DNA of 64,000 nucleotides from Paraphysomonas bandaiensis (Eukaryota; Chrysophyceae): the NCBI GenBank assembly GCA_965644295.1, contig CBFFRP010000348.1, forward strand, positions 186,001 through 250,000, read 5' to 3'. Position numbers and translations under genes: made by a program. Shown here in pieces: positions 36,711 through 47,475 of this stretch (positions are counted from its first letter, which is position 1; the number at the start of each line of letters is the position of its first letter). Below the pieces are notes generated by a model that was not told the origin of the DNA, made no database searches, and was given only the letters and a program-made list of their open reading frames with translations.

Positions 36711-37196
36711 ATTAAAAATCTAATTTATATTGTAAGTGGGACCGGTCTCTGGCTTTGTAGACGCAAATGATTGTTAAATGACAGCAACCCGCTCAAAGGT
36801 GTTGCTAGCAATATAATACTGATATGCTGATAGGAGCAAAAATGCACACATACATACATACATACATACATACATACATACATACATACATACATACATA
36901 CATACATACATACATACATACATACATACATACATACATACATACATACATACATACATACATACATACCTACATACATACATACATACATACATACATA
37001 CATACATACATACATACATACATACATACATACATACAACTGAGTACACACATATACAGCAGTGTATCATACGCCAATCTGAAGATATGGTACATTGACA
37101 TACTATGCTTATAAGATTTCAAGAACTGCTCTCGCCCGCTGTCACATACACAGGTGTGGTTGGAGAAGGTGACTGCTATGGTTCACAGGAGATGCG
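36711..37196. promoter_or_regulatory. 5' region of PSMA7 with CATA tract
   Basis: 486 bp upstream of PSMA7 and of the tentative small gene on the other strand. It is mostly the CATA repeat at 36849-37037, followed by GAGTACACACATATACAGCA. The promoter role is inferred. Confidence 0.4.
36849..37037. repeat. (CATA)n microsatellite with one interruption
   Basis: 189 bp of CATA units, broken once by an extra C near 36970. It is the same motif as at 21571-21950 and again lies just upstream of a start codon. Confidence 0.98.
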
Positions 37197-37504
37197 ATGA
37201 TCAGTGAGTTGTGCGGAGCACTGTTGGACATTATTCCACGTTTGAGTGACGCGCTTGAGCGGGTCTCTCGGAAAAGTGATCTATCAGGATGCACTGATGT
37301 ATCCTACTATAGTGTTAGCTTGGTGTATTGGGTGTATCATCCTCCATATTTACACTTGTCTATGACCAGCGCTTCGAATACGGAAGAGTAAAATTTTTAG
37401 CCGTCAAGGAGGAGAATTTGTTCGAGCACTGGTATATCATAGTCATTACGACTGTAGTTAGATTGCAATTATATTACCACTGTTATTGTATCTACAGAAT
37501 TTAA
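37197..37504 (+). CDS. Tentative small hydrophobic protein, unrecognised
   Basis: A possible two-exon gene: 37197..37262 and 37319..37504, 83 aa, with a 56-nt GT-AG intron. The spliced product joins LLDIIPRLSDALER to LGVLGVSSSIFTLVYD in frame, continues EYGRVKFLAVKEENLFEHW and ends in a hydrophobic stretch. The composition (amphipathic helix, glycine-serine hydrophobic segment, charged loop) looks coding. The LGVLGVSSSI part is faintly like the C-terminal PEX11 segment, which I would not rely on. An in-frame TGA precedes the ATG, but a CAG acceptor just before it leaves room for an upstream exon. If real it is the divergent partner of PSMA7. Confidence 0.35.
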
Positions 37505-37510
37505 GATATA

Positions 37511-37600
37511 AGGGACCTATTCTTCAACCAAGTCTAATTGGTGTCATAATTTAGTCTTTACTAATTCGTATATTCAGTTTCCAATGACTAAGTTGACGAG
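37511..37600. repeat. Degenerate end of the CTAGTCA element family
   Basis: GGGACCTATTCTTCAACCAA followed by GTCTAATTGGTGTCATAATT resembles the inverted ends of the element at 23052-23900, with several changes. No matching right end or duplication was found. Confidence 0.45.
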
Positions 37601-37763
37601 ATCATTGCGTGTTGTTGACATATGTGTGTACTGTAATTGATATAAACATGAGTGTATTTATGCTACTATATATCTCTTTTTCTGTTCTCTAATTTCGCTT
37701 TGACCTGATCTACGCTGAGTTGGTTTCGCTTCACTTGTTGTGCGACTTCATTGTACTGAAATG

Positions 37764-38579
37764 CAGGGCTGCGTAACAATTAATTGAATTGCAATTAAAT
37801 TGCATAGGTAGGATATACGTAATAATTGCAATTATAATTGCTCGCTGGAAGGTTGCAATTAAATTGCAATTAATTGGCAATTATTAACTATATAGTGTAA
37901 GCACATAATATTAGAAATAGAAGTTGGAAAACATTAAGGGCGATAGTCATTTATTGCCCTTAATGGCTATTACATTGGTGGGAAGGTTGGCCTCTCATTA
38001 TAACGTTTAATTTACATTAAGAGAGGTACTGTTTCTTTGAACGGTCGATTATGACCTACAAAACTTAGTTCAGCTCGATCCATAGTATATATGTAATGCT
38101 CAATACCCTTCTAGTTTTAGATATATATAATATATAAGTAGTGTGGCAATCATGTTCTTCCGATCCTGTCTCACAGGACACTGCAGGATTGTAGTTCACC
38201 ACGAACTGGATGTGCAGCAGTATGGACATGGATTATCAGGGCTTCTTACTGTTTTTTGAAGTCGAAAGCCTGGATATTTTCTCCACTACTAATTGTGTAG
38301 AAAGGCTTTTCAGTAGAGCAAAAATCAAAATGAGTGATCTGCGCATATCTAGTATGACACCACATCGATTAGAGGCCCTTATGTTCTTGCGCTTTAATAG
38401 ATTCTGTGGAATGCAAGTACGGTTGAAGATGATATACGTGCTAGTAATGAGTAACTACGTTAATGAAAAATAAAATTGCAATTAATTGCAATTATATTGC
38501 GCAAGCTATAACTAATAATTTCAATTTAAGTGCAAAACACACTTGCAATTAAATTGCAATTAATTGTTACGCAGCCCTG
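37764..38579. mobile_element. hAT transposon deletion derivative with 23-bp inverted ends
   Basis: The left end starts CAGGGCTGCGTAACAATTAA and its first 23 bases are repeated perfectly, inverted, at 38557-38579. An 8-bp direct duplication CTGAAATG flanks it exactly (37756-37763 and 38580-38587). An 8-bp duplication and CAGGG ends are diagnostic of the hAT superfamily. Subterminal regions are packed with TTGCAATTAA words in both orientations, probable transposase-binding sites. The 816-bp length and the single coding fragment at 38210-38473 show that most of the transposase has been deleted. Confidence 0.93.
38210..38473 (+). pseudogene. hAT transposase C-terminal dimerisation fragment
   Basis: The frame contains TTNCVERLFSRAKIKMSDLR followed by RISSMTPHRLEALMFLRFN, matching the hAT dimerisation domain pattern (S..ERLFS......R..L.P...E.L.FL..N). 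The catalytic RNase H-like part and the BED finger are absent. It lies inside the 816-bp element, which therefore cannot move by itself. Confidence 0.85.
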
Positions 38580-38839
38580 CTGAAATGCGTAGTTTTATAC
38601 GATATACGATTACAATTTATGACTAAAGATATAAGCAGAAGTGGCCATCATATTTAGTTCTTCACAGCCATGATTCAATTATTGTAGTATCCAGTACAAT
38701 TAGAAATATCAAAAGCAAAATCACGAATTACTGGAAGGCATAGTAATATACCGTATAGTAAATCAGGAGAACGTCTATTAAAAGCTAAGTGAAATTATTA
38801 TCGAGATGCTATGTACTACCACTTAAGCGAAGAACACAT

Positions 38840-40240
38840 TCAAACATCTAACACAGACCCATAACCGGTATCAGCTCTCCTCCTAGGATAGCTTTGCTCT
38901 TCAAAAGACACAGTACGTGTGGAGGGCAGGATAGCTATGTACCATGGATACGGGCCAAATACCTGCACCGCAAGTATAAGATTTCAAGAATACTACGACA
39001 TTGTAACAGACCTCTTCAAAGTTCTTTCTGTATCCTTTATCGTAAGGATGGGCTCTAGAAGACTGATCACTGTTCACCACATATGCATCGATATTAGCAT
39101 CATTTACTGTCTAATGTGGATATACCTAGTATTGCTCTGGGACCTTGGCCTGTTCATATTTGCATAAAATTCTAATGTAGTTTGACCTGACATTACTATA
39201 GCAAAGTTTGTTATAACATCAGTACGTAGCAGTGAATAATACCTAAATATATGTGGAAAAACATAAGACTCGAAACCGCAACGTGAACTCCCACAGAAAC
39301 GAAGAAAGTCAATAGGTGAGATATTTTATCATCGGGGAAGTTCCTTAACAATTCGCCGAATAGCCGAGGCCTTGCAAAAACCCACAGTATAGACACTGGC
39401 TCACTTGTGGGACGCGGTTTCTGATTTTCTTGCGCAAGTGGAGAAAGTGAAGAGCCGTTTGCTGTTCCCGCTCGTGCTTGTCTGCGTGGGTGTTCGTGCG
39501 AATCCGTTCCAACCACTTGTAAAAATTGATAGAACTCACTCCATCCTCGCAATCCACCCTTGGATACTTTCGCCGCACTATTCTCACCCACTAGTTCTTC
39601 AGAAGTCGCAGCTCGAAAACCGACAGGCACTAGAGGGCTTGGAGTTGACAACTCCGTGCGCGCTACGTGCATCACCTCAGGCACGACAAGAAGTGTCAGA
39701 TACAGGGTGCCAATGGACGTCCAAATTAAAAATGTTACAAAGTATCTATAGTTGTGAAGCCCGACGCAATTATTAATCTGCGCCAAACGTCATGCCACAT
39801 ATATATGGTAAAAGTGTCAATTACCCATGGGCAGTGATGATCCATGCGCAACGTGCACCTCTCGCACATACTGCAGTGGTGAGCCCTTGGAGGCTTTATT
39901 ACGTTGCACTTCTTGCACTCTCTGTATTGCCAATTTGTACTTGCCAGGTTTTCGTTTTGAACACCGTCCTCATCCTTGACGGGTGATCCAGGATCAGTAA
40001 AAATAGCATAAAAATAGTTGAAAAATATATTAAAAATCACAAATATGCCTGTCATAGGAGATATATATTATCACACGGAGGCATGACAAGAGCACATGAC
40101 ATACCAGCTGCTGCATTTACTAAATGGAGTAAACTCCAGGGCTCAGTCACAGTTGGCAGCACTACAAAGAGACCTAAATATCCGAGTCCAGATATTACTA
40201 AAACAGCAACTCCTACAAGACAGAATCCAAAATACTTCAT
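38840..40240 (-). CDS. DHHC-type protein S-palmitoyltransferase
   Basis: Exons 40240..40105, 40048..39825, 39777..39243, 39186..39126, 39054..39012, 38962..38840; 373 aa. Two N-terminal membrane segments ([20 protein letters not shown] and [16 protein letters not shown]) precede TDPGSP, a conserved DHHC-family word. The cysteine-rich domain follows: C-x2-C...[19 protein letters not shown], with the catalytic DHHC at 115-118 and [13 protein letters not shown] directly after it across an intron. Two further membrane segments, [30 protein letters not shown] and LPSTRTV complete the canonical order. A serine/proline-rich insert of about 80 residues lies between membrane segments 3 and 4. The enzyme attaches palmitate to cysteines of client proteins at Golgi, ER or plasma membrane. 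Head to head with the PX-VPS9 gene. Confidence 0.95.
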
Positions 40241-40979
40241 TACTTGTGCGCACAGCAGCTGTATGAGAACCTATTACTGTTACATAAGAAAACATAGTAT
40301 ATTTATTTCTCGCAGCTCACATCCATCCAAAACCCATAATCAAATTGCTGTCGGTTGCGGGCTGCGTGAAGTACGTCTTCAAAAGTATATCTCGGGTTTG
40401 AATTACTACTCTCGCCCATGTGATCAGGATAAGCTACTGACTAACTTCTAAATAAATGATCCTATGACTGGTTTACAATCACAGTCGTTTGCTGAAGAGA
40501 TATGATGTCGTTTAAAGCATTCTTGAACTGCTCTGAGTGAGACAGTGTGACGGCTCAGTGGTTTTATATACACAGCAAACTATACAGAGAGAAGACCAAT
40601 ACGATATGTTCGACTGGGAATACACATCCAATACATACTGTATACCGGATATTCAGTTTGTTCATATGGTGGTGCTGTATGTCCCTTTATAGCTGGACGC
40701 GCCTACAGAGCTGCTGTATTCTAACCTGGACATTGGCGCACATACATGTCCAATATACAATATACAGAAGCACTGAGATATACACCATATAAACATACTA
40801 CAGCACTGTACATCCAGCAGCAGTACTGTATATCGTACTGCAGGTACGAGTATATACTGTATATGATACCATCACACTACATACATACACACATATATAT
40901 ATATATAATCATCCATTGATGGCTGCATAGTTGATTCGTTAACAAGATTTCGAAGTAGATCTTGCGGTGCGTCATCAAG
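40241..40979. promoter_or_regulatory. Shared 5' region between DHHC and PX-VPS9 genes
   Basis: 739 bp between divergent start codons. The part near the PX gene has four GTAC sites within about 40 bp (40807-40846) and many TATAC words, then a CATACATAC and TATATA stretch at 40878-40907. Promoter role inferred. Confidence 0.5.
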
Positions 40980-43900
40980 ATGGACGACAGTGATAGGTCA
41001 GAGTCTGTTAACTTAACACTTAACGACGACGCGCCCGCCACTACGAAACTACCCAGATACAACTCAGAGCCTGTTCAACGGGTTAAAGTATCTCAAGATT
41101 CAGACCCTCTGGCACAGCGAGTGGATGATGATATTGATTCGCTGCCCAAGTCTGTTAATGCAACTCTACGGAGCTCAGATGAAGCAAGAGTTGCCTCTGC
41201 GATGTATGAAGCGTCCAAGAAGAGGAAAACTGGCTCGATATATAGTGTTAAAGTACAAATGTCCGAGACAGGAACTATAGGGATTGGTGTAAAGGTTTTA
41301 AAAAACAATATTATGGCTGTCTCGTTGCTGAAAAGGGAGGGTGGGTTACCAGGCACAGGGGAGGCAGCTGGGATTCGATTGGGTATGGACGAAATTCCGA
41401 TTAATGATATCAATTAACATCATGTGCAGGTGATATCGTTGTAGGGGTAAACTTTCGCCCATGTCGGGATGGTGTACGTACGCTACTGGCTGTCGTGAGA
41501 GAAGAATCGTCAAAAGGGGCACGGACTGTACAGCTACAATGCTGGCGATGCCATCAGCTCTGTACTGATGCTGTCCCCGGATCACTTTTCCCCCGTGCAG
41601 ATGATGTATTTGTACAGGGTTATACTCTATTCAGGTCGAAAGTCTTCAATGACTGGGAAAGATGGAACTTTGTAGAGATCATGCTGAGGTAAGTACGAAT
41701 GTGGTGTCTGCGCATCACGATTATATGTTGCTGTAGACATATGAGTGATGAGTTAGACTATCGTATTGCGTCTGCTTCCAGCGCACTGTCCACTGGAAAT
41801 TCATATCCCCGAATACGTGCTATTCACAACCAGGTCCTTGACCTAGAGCGGAATATTTTGCAGGTACAACACGATATATATATAGCCAACATGTGCCGCT
41901 GATGATCGCATTGCATTGTCAGGCTAAAGGACTACGAACTGCTCTTTGCGTACGCATAGTACACACCAGTTTTGTAGAGGATGCTGTGGTATATGTATTG
42001 CGTGTGGAGGATGTGGAGAGCGGCTTGCAGTGGATTGTTCGCAAGCGGTATGTCACTGGTTGACATGTGTTTGCTAATATTGTGTGTGCTGCAGCTATCG
42101 TGACTTCTTCTCCCTGCATGGAGACCTTGTTAAAATGAGCCAGTATACTAGAGTAAGAGAATATTTAAGTTATATAGGGTTTCACTATTTGCACAGGATA
42201 TCCCCTTTCCGAAGAAACGGCTGGTCTCACTGCGAACATCCACCCGTGTCATAGAAGAGCGTATTGTGGCCCTGGAGCAGTTTGTGAGGATGGCTGTGCA
42301 TAGACTTACGCACTACTCTGCCATGGATGCACATGCCAGTCAGTCTCTTAGGCGGCTACAGCAGTTTCTAGGTTGGTGCTGAGTTCATGCTAGCTAGTGG
42401 CATTTAACAATACCGTGCGCTAAATTTTAACCAGATGTGGAAGAGTTCGTTAATTGCCTTCATCCCCCACCTTTGGATGATCAGCGTTACTTGGAGCTGA
42501 TGGTGTACCGGTGAGAGTATTAGCAAGCACATCGTATTGTACAATCCACTCATGTATCTATAGACACCTCAACGACTTCAACTCTCTGTCCTGTCAGCAA
42601 TGTATCCGATTCGTGGACTCGGTGGATCTAGACTCGCTAGCAACAGAAGGTCCTTTGGGATACCAGCCAGTATTGGACTTGTTGAGCCAGGCGCTTAGTG
42701 AGGTGGAAGAGTACACGTTACAGCAGTTCGGTCAGCAAATGACCCACGTGCTTAGTGACCGACGGCCGGGGTCTAGTCAAGACAAAATAAGAGTCTTTGT
42801 CAGACGATGTGTGCGCAGACAAGTAGAGGCCGCTGTGTATCTCCCTCTGAGACGCACAGTATTCAGGATAGTATATTCGTACATAGCAGCAAAGGTATGA
42901 ATATGCGAGGAATTTGTACTACATCACGAACAATGCTACAGGCACAAAAGCTACAGCATGCTATGAAGACATTGCGAGGAGTACCCCCTTCTGTTTTCTT
43001 CGTAAACAGCGCTGTTGAGACAGCGGCAAGACTGAATGACACAATGCAGGCATTTAGGTAGGTGATAGTTAGATGGTGTTTTCAATAGGCTCTTATCTGC
43101 CCCATTCAGAGATCTTGTTGGGGCATTTTTACCTGCGGATCAGGGGCATGCGCTCATGAAGGCCGCTGCTGCTGTAATGGAACTACATAGCGAGTGCTCT
43201 CTGAAGAAATCGAAAACCAGTGATTCTAGTATGCAGAGCGGAAGTAATTCAGATCATAATAATCAACCTGCTGCGACAAACACAGCAAATTCCGGGGTCG
43301 AGGGCGTTGAGCTTAAGACTTCCTCAGCTACACAGAATGAATCTTCCGATTCGAAATCTGAAACTAGTAAACAAGTGCAACAGCCGACTCGCTCAAGATC
43401 GCTGAGTGACATATCGTCGATGGCCGATATGATGAACAAAGCCGTTCTCGCTGATCCAGCCGGCACCATATTTTCTGCTGCTGAACACGCACTGACCGAC
43501 AAGCGTGACTTTGACGATGAGCCTGGGATTGCTCAGCGGGAATCAGCGGTGAGGCTACCGGAAAGACGCTTTTTCGGTGAGAAGAGCGCCGCGCGGTACT
43601 CTGGGAAAGACTTGAGGCGGGGAAACCAGACTTCTTCTGCAGATGCGCCTGCGGTGGAGCCACCTAGCCCGGCATTTTCAGGTGAACGTCATAGTACTCA
43701 TCACTCTTAGCGCTGACGTTATGCAAAGTTCAACAAGAGAGTGAGGGAGCCTCTAAGCCCTCACGTGAGGTCCTGCTCGAAGGATTGCTACGCGCATCTG
43801 TCGATATTCGTCCAACTTCGTCTGATGAAGGAGATAAAGTTGTTGCTATTCGTGGTAGCAGCAAGCACGAGCCCAACAGTTGCGAAAGCATAACGCCAGC

Positions 43901-44643
43901 AGAGAGCGAGGGTAGCAGTATTAAGTCATCAGGAACTCGTGATAATAGTGGACTGACTTCCTCTGGAGGGAGAAGGCGAGGCCTAAGCTTGAGTAGTGCT
44001 GTTCTCGTCAACATAGATGAGACCCCGCTTGGTGACGACCGTCCGGAGGATGAAATCCCAGACGATTACTGTGTAGATGGAGTGGAAGAGGATGAGCATG
44101 GAGGTGGAAGTTTGGGAAGAGACACCATACATAGTAGCGTTATTTCCGAGGAGATAAACGACGGTGCTGCCAGTGCTGGGGCGTTTTACGAGGTGAAATT
44201 GCTGTCAGCCCTTGGTATTATGCCACACCATCTAATATATTGTTCGTTATTGTAGGGCACGAAGAACTACACCGTTGTCAGTGCGGATGATTTTCTTCCG
44301 ATGTTCACCTACGTCCTTGTATGTTGTGCAATAATCATTTCTTCTCTTAATTATTATTGTTCTATTTGTATAGGTTCAGTCAGATTTGCCACAGCTGCTG
44401 CTTGTGAAAGAAGTAATGTCTTCACTTGTTGATAATGAGGAAATGTATGGAGAATGCGGTTAGTTTTGCGACTTCTGTGGTGTGTGTATCTTATATTGCC
44501 CAGGTTACTATATGGCTACGCTGGAGGCGTCTGTTCAGCATGTATTAAATTTAGCCGATGATTATAATGCCACGTTAGCGAATGCTGCATTGTTGAAACA
44601 GAATAGTGCTGTGACTTCTCCTCCAAAATGGAATGAGGTTTAG
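40980..44643 (+). CDS. PDZ-PX-VPS9 protein, probable Rab5-type exchange factor
   Basis: Fourteen exons: 40980..41382, 41430..41688, 41737..41863, 41923..42047, 42095..42152, 42197..42371, 42435..42510, 42564..42894, 42942..43057, 43110..43681, 43729..44192, 44256..44318, 44374..44458, 44504..44643; 997 aa. A PDZ-like fold spans about 90-190 (TGTIGIGVKVLKNNIMAVSL, GIRLGDIVVGVNFRP). A PX domain follows about 266-380, with the phosphoinositide-binding signature KRYRDFFSLH and the proline segment PFPKKR. VPS9 comes in two parts: the helical half about 495-585 (MKTLRGVPPSVF) and the catalytic half 903-990 (SADDFLPMFTYVLVQSDLP, GYYMATLEASV). The residues between, about 586-902, are low-complexity and acidic. 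PX plus VPS9 points to endosomal Rab5 activation. The splice phases all agree. Confidence 0.88.
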
Positions 44644-44953
44644 AAGTATGACGGGCAATACATTTTTTGTGAATTGTTTTAGAACGTGTTAAAGTGTTTT
44701 TGTCGGAGTATGCGCTTATCAGGTTTCAATTCCGAGAGCTGTAAAAGCGATTAAGCTAGTGTGAGTGAGTTCTGTGGGGGTGGCTATAGTTAATAATTCA
44801 GGTTAACACAATTGCTCTTGTATATCATGGAGAAAATAAAATTTAGTACTATGTTGATTTGTACGCATATCGCCAAGACTCCATACTTGTGAATGTCTGA
44901 TTATTACCATTAGTGTTGCGTTTTGCTATTTGAGCAATTAAAAGCTGTAATTC

Positions 44954-45042
44954 TATCCGTCAGTTATCTCTCGTGATGTAAAGATTTAATCTACAGCGTA
45001 TCCGTCAGTTAGGTCTCGTGATATGAAGAGTCTATCTACAGC
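44954..45042. repeat. Tandem duplication, period about 45 bp, two units
   Basis: Both units begin TATCCGTCAGTTA and end CTACAGC. The second starts at 44999. Flanking words GCTATTTGAGCAATTAAAAG and GCTATTGAGGCAATTTAAAG on either side suggest that the duplicated unit is larger and degenerate. Confidence 0.75.
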
Positions 45043-45559
45043 TTTGAATTGAGAGGGAGTGTAGAGTTTTGCTATTGAGGCAATTTAAAGTTGTAATTCT
45101 AAGGTATTGGAATTATGACAGTTAGTCGAAGAATACAGTAGTGGTTACCTGTATTATGAGAACTAACAACATGATGGCTACTGTAGTAATGAAACTGAAT
45201 ATAATACATTGACGATGTAAGATCGTTCGAGAAATAATTGGTTGTAGAGATAACATGAAATTGATGAATGCGAAGAGATATTGATTATAATTTTATAACA
45301 AGATAATTGAGTGAATACACGTCCAGTTAACTCATAGTAAATTATTCAATTGTGTCAAAACTTGACATATAGGACACACGCAAACCAACTATATAATTTT
45401 AAAGCCCTGTTTACTGAGGGCGTCAATATGAAGCGATAGCGGAATGTTAGATGAAAACAAAGGAAAATTAAAAAATTGTGTTGTGTGCGTATAGGCATGC
45501 TAGTCAAAACTAACTGGCTGTGCGTCACCGCATGCACCATTTGGGCAAACACTTTCGCT

Positions 45560-45842
45560 CTATGTCCTTAAGATGAACAGGCCGGATGCTTGACTCAGCA
45601 GTTCTGCAGGCAGCCCGCTGCCTTTTTGTCAGGGCCTAAGACGTCTGCACAACTACACAAGTGACATTAATTAGAGTGTCCCTTGTACCACACACGCATT
45701 TTTTGGCTATGAGTGGGCAGAGCAGTATCTGCTGACTATATATGCGGCTCCCGTTACGAAGTTTCCCAAAGAAATCTCTCCGGCACTCATTCCCCAGAAG
45801 ATTACGACAAGGAGCGAGTCCGGTTTTGTTGAGGGTGTAACA
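45560..45842 (-). repeat. Dispersed repeat family R1, copy C (inverted)
   Basis: Its reverse complement matches copy B (46380-46620), for example the shared block CAACAAAACCGGACTCGCTC. On the plus strand it encodes the uninterrupted peptide GYEWAEQYLLTIYAAPVTKF and continues FPKEISPALIPQKITTRSE, the same as copy B on the minus strand. The two copies form a 250-bp inverted repeat with a spacer of about 540 bp. Confidence 0.85.
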
Positions 45843-46379
45843 CAACACTCTCTAAAATAATTAAAATTGTTTGATTGCTATATCTATATCGTTACAAATA
45901 ACAATCAATAGTATCTTAGATATAGTCACAATCTTATACACAGTCAATATGGTTTTCCAGTTTGGCTGCTATGCTATTTCATAGCACATCGTTAACGTTC
46001 TTATAATAGTGTATTGAAAAACGTATGCAGAGTAGAGAAGGTGCAAAGACCTGATGTGCCATGGTTAAATGAATCCAATGTTGAAAACCTCTAAAAGATT
46101 AACGGATAGTACAGAACTTCAATATGTTCCTTATGCAGAAAGACCAAAGCGAGATATTGCGATGACGGAGGGTCCACGTGCAAACCCGCCATTAAATAAA
46201 TGCTATCGCTTCTTCGTGCCGTCACAGGAGTAGATACCCAGCTTCAAACTTTTAGAGTGCCGAGATTTAAATATATGTGTGGGCAAAGATCGCAGAGCGA
46301 TAATTGGATCTTTGAAAATTAACAAATGAAGTCTACATCACCATCAAGTTTAATGTCTTGAAACTATTAGCTACAGAAC

Positions 46380-46870
46380 TGAACCCTCAACAAAACCGGA
46401 CTCGCTCCTTGTCGTAATCTTTTGGGGAATGAGTGCCGGAGAGATTTCTTTGGGAAACTTCGTAACGGGAGCCGCATATATAGTCAGCAGATACTGCTCT
46501 GCCCACTCATAGCCAAAAAATGCTTGTGTCACTTGTGTAGTTGTGTAGACGTCTTTGAACCTTGACGAATAAACAGACATCCGGGGTATTTTGGGCTGCC
46601 TGCTGAAGTCAAGCATCAGGGGTGTTCACCTTAAGTTAGCAGATTTCAGTCTTTTATCAACATTCTGCTTGCTCACTGCGTTTTTGCTTTGAGTGATAGA
46701 GCAAAAGTGGTGGCACCAATGGTGCTTGCGGTGATGCACAAGCGCAAAATAGTAGGATATCAGAGTTAAGCGCTCTAGTTATAGTGAAATTGCTTTGCTA
46801 CATTAGTTATGACTCTTTCTTACGCGCCTATAGCTAATAATCCGACATTTACCACATAACGGGAATTTGC
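46380..46870 (+). repeat. Dispersed repeat family R1, copy B
   Basis: Longest copy, matching copy A (17225-17690) and, inverted, copy C. It includes the GGCACCAATGGTGC hairpin near 46713 and the terminal block TAGCTAATAATCCGACATTT related to 55430 and 62310. The minus-strand frame here runs MLDFSRQPKIP to GYEWAEQYLLTIYAA and beyond. Confidence 0.85.
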
Positions 46871-47475
46871 ATCAGAACAGAAGCAGTCAGTATAAACATT
46901 TCCATAGAAATATCACGTCAACAGGACTTTTTAGGAGTATTTAAAGGTTGTATATTAGAAGTTAGAAGTATATATTTAATATTGGCAGAAGAGTTTGAGT
47001 GAGTATGTCATTTGCGTAGTAGTTTTCTGCATTTTTTTGTCAAACCGTATCTAGGAATATCAAAATCAACACAGTAAAATTAATTGACATTCATTCTATA
47101 TTTTTTGATATTTCTCAATTAGATGGAGGCTACTTAGCGGTTATTTACCTGCAACTAATTGGAAGTTTTCCTGTTTTCTTCCAATTCGATCATTGCATAT
47201 AGTTGGGAAGTTCATCGTCTCACACAGCCTCGTGCACATTGTGATTAAAAATAATGAAGAAAAAATGAATTCTCTTCGAAAATAGAGTAAAGTTGAAATG
47301 TTAATCCTTAATACATGTTCTACGTTTTAGGGATTTTTTAAATTACAATACATCGCCATCATGGTAAATTCTATAGACATAACTGTATCAAAATGTGTAA
47401 AGGATCTATTGAAATACACTGCTTTCTGACACAAACGCAAATGTCCAGTCAACAATGAAAAACAGGAGAAACAAT

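Larger units (their letters stand above)
44644..47475. other. 2.8-kb repeat-rich convergent gap
   Basis: It lies between the 3' ends of the PX-VPS9 and PREB genes. It contains an AATAAA at 44835, a 45-bp tandem duplication (44954-45042), and two R1 copies in inverted orientation (45560-45842 and 46380-46870). I found no protein gene. Confidence 0.5.

Noticed and set aside
43364-43663. Minus-strand frame of 99 codons within the PX-VPS9 insert
   Set aside because: It is a shadow of the low-complexity exon on the plus strand.
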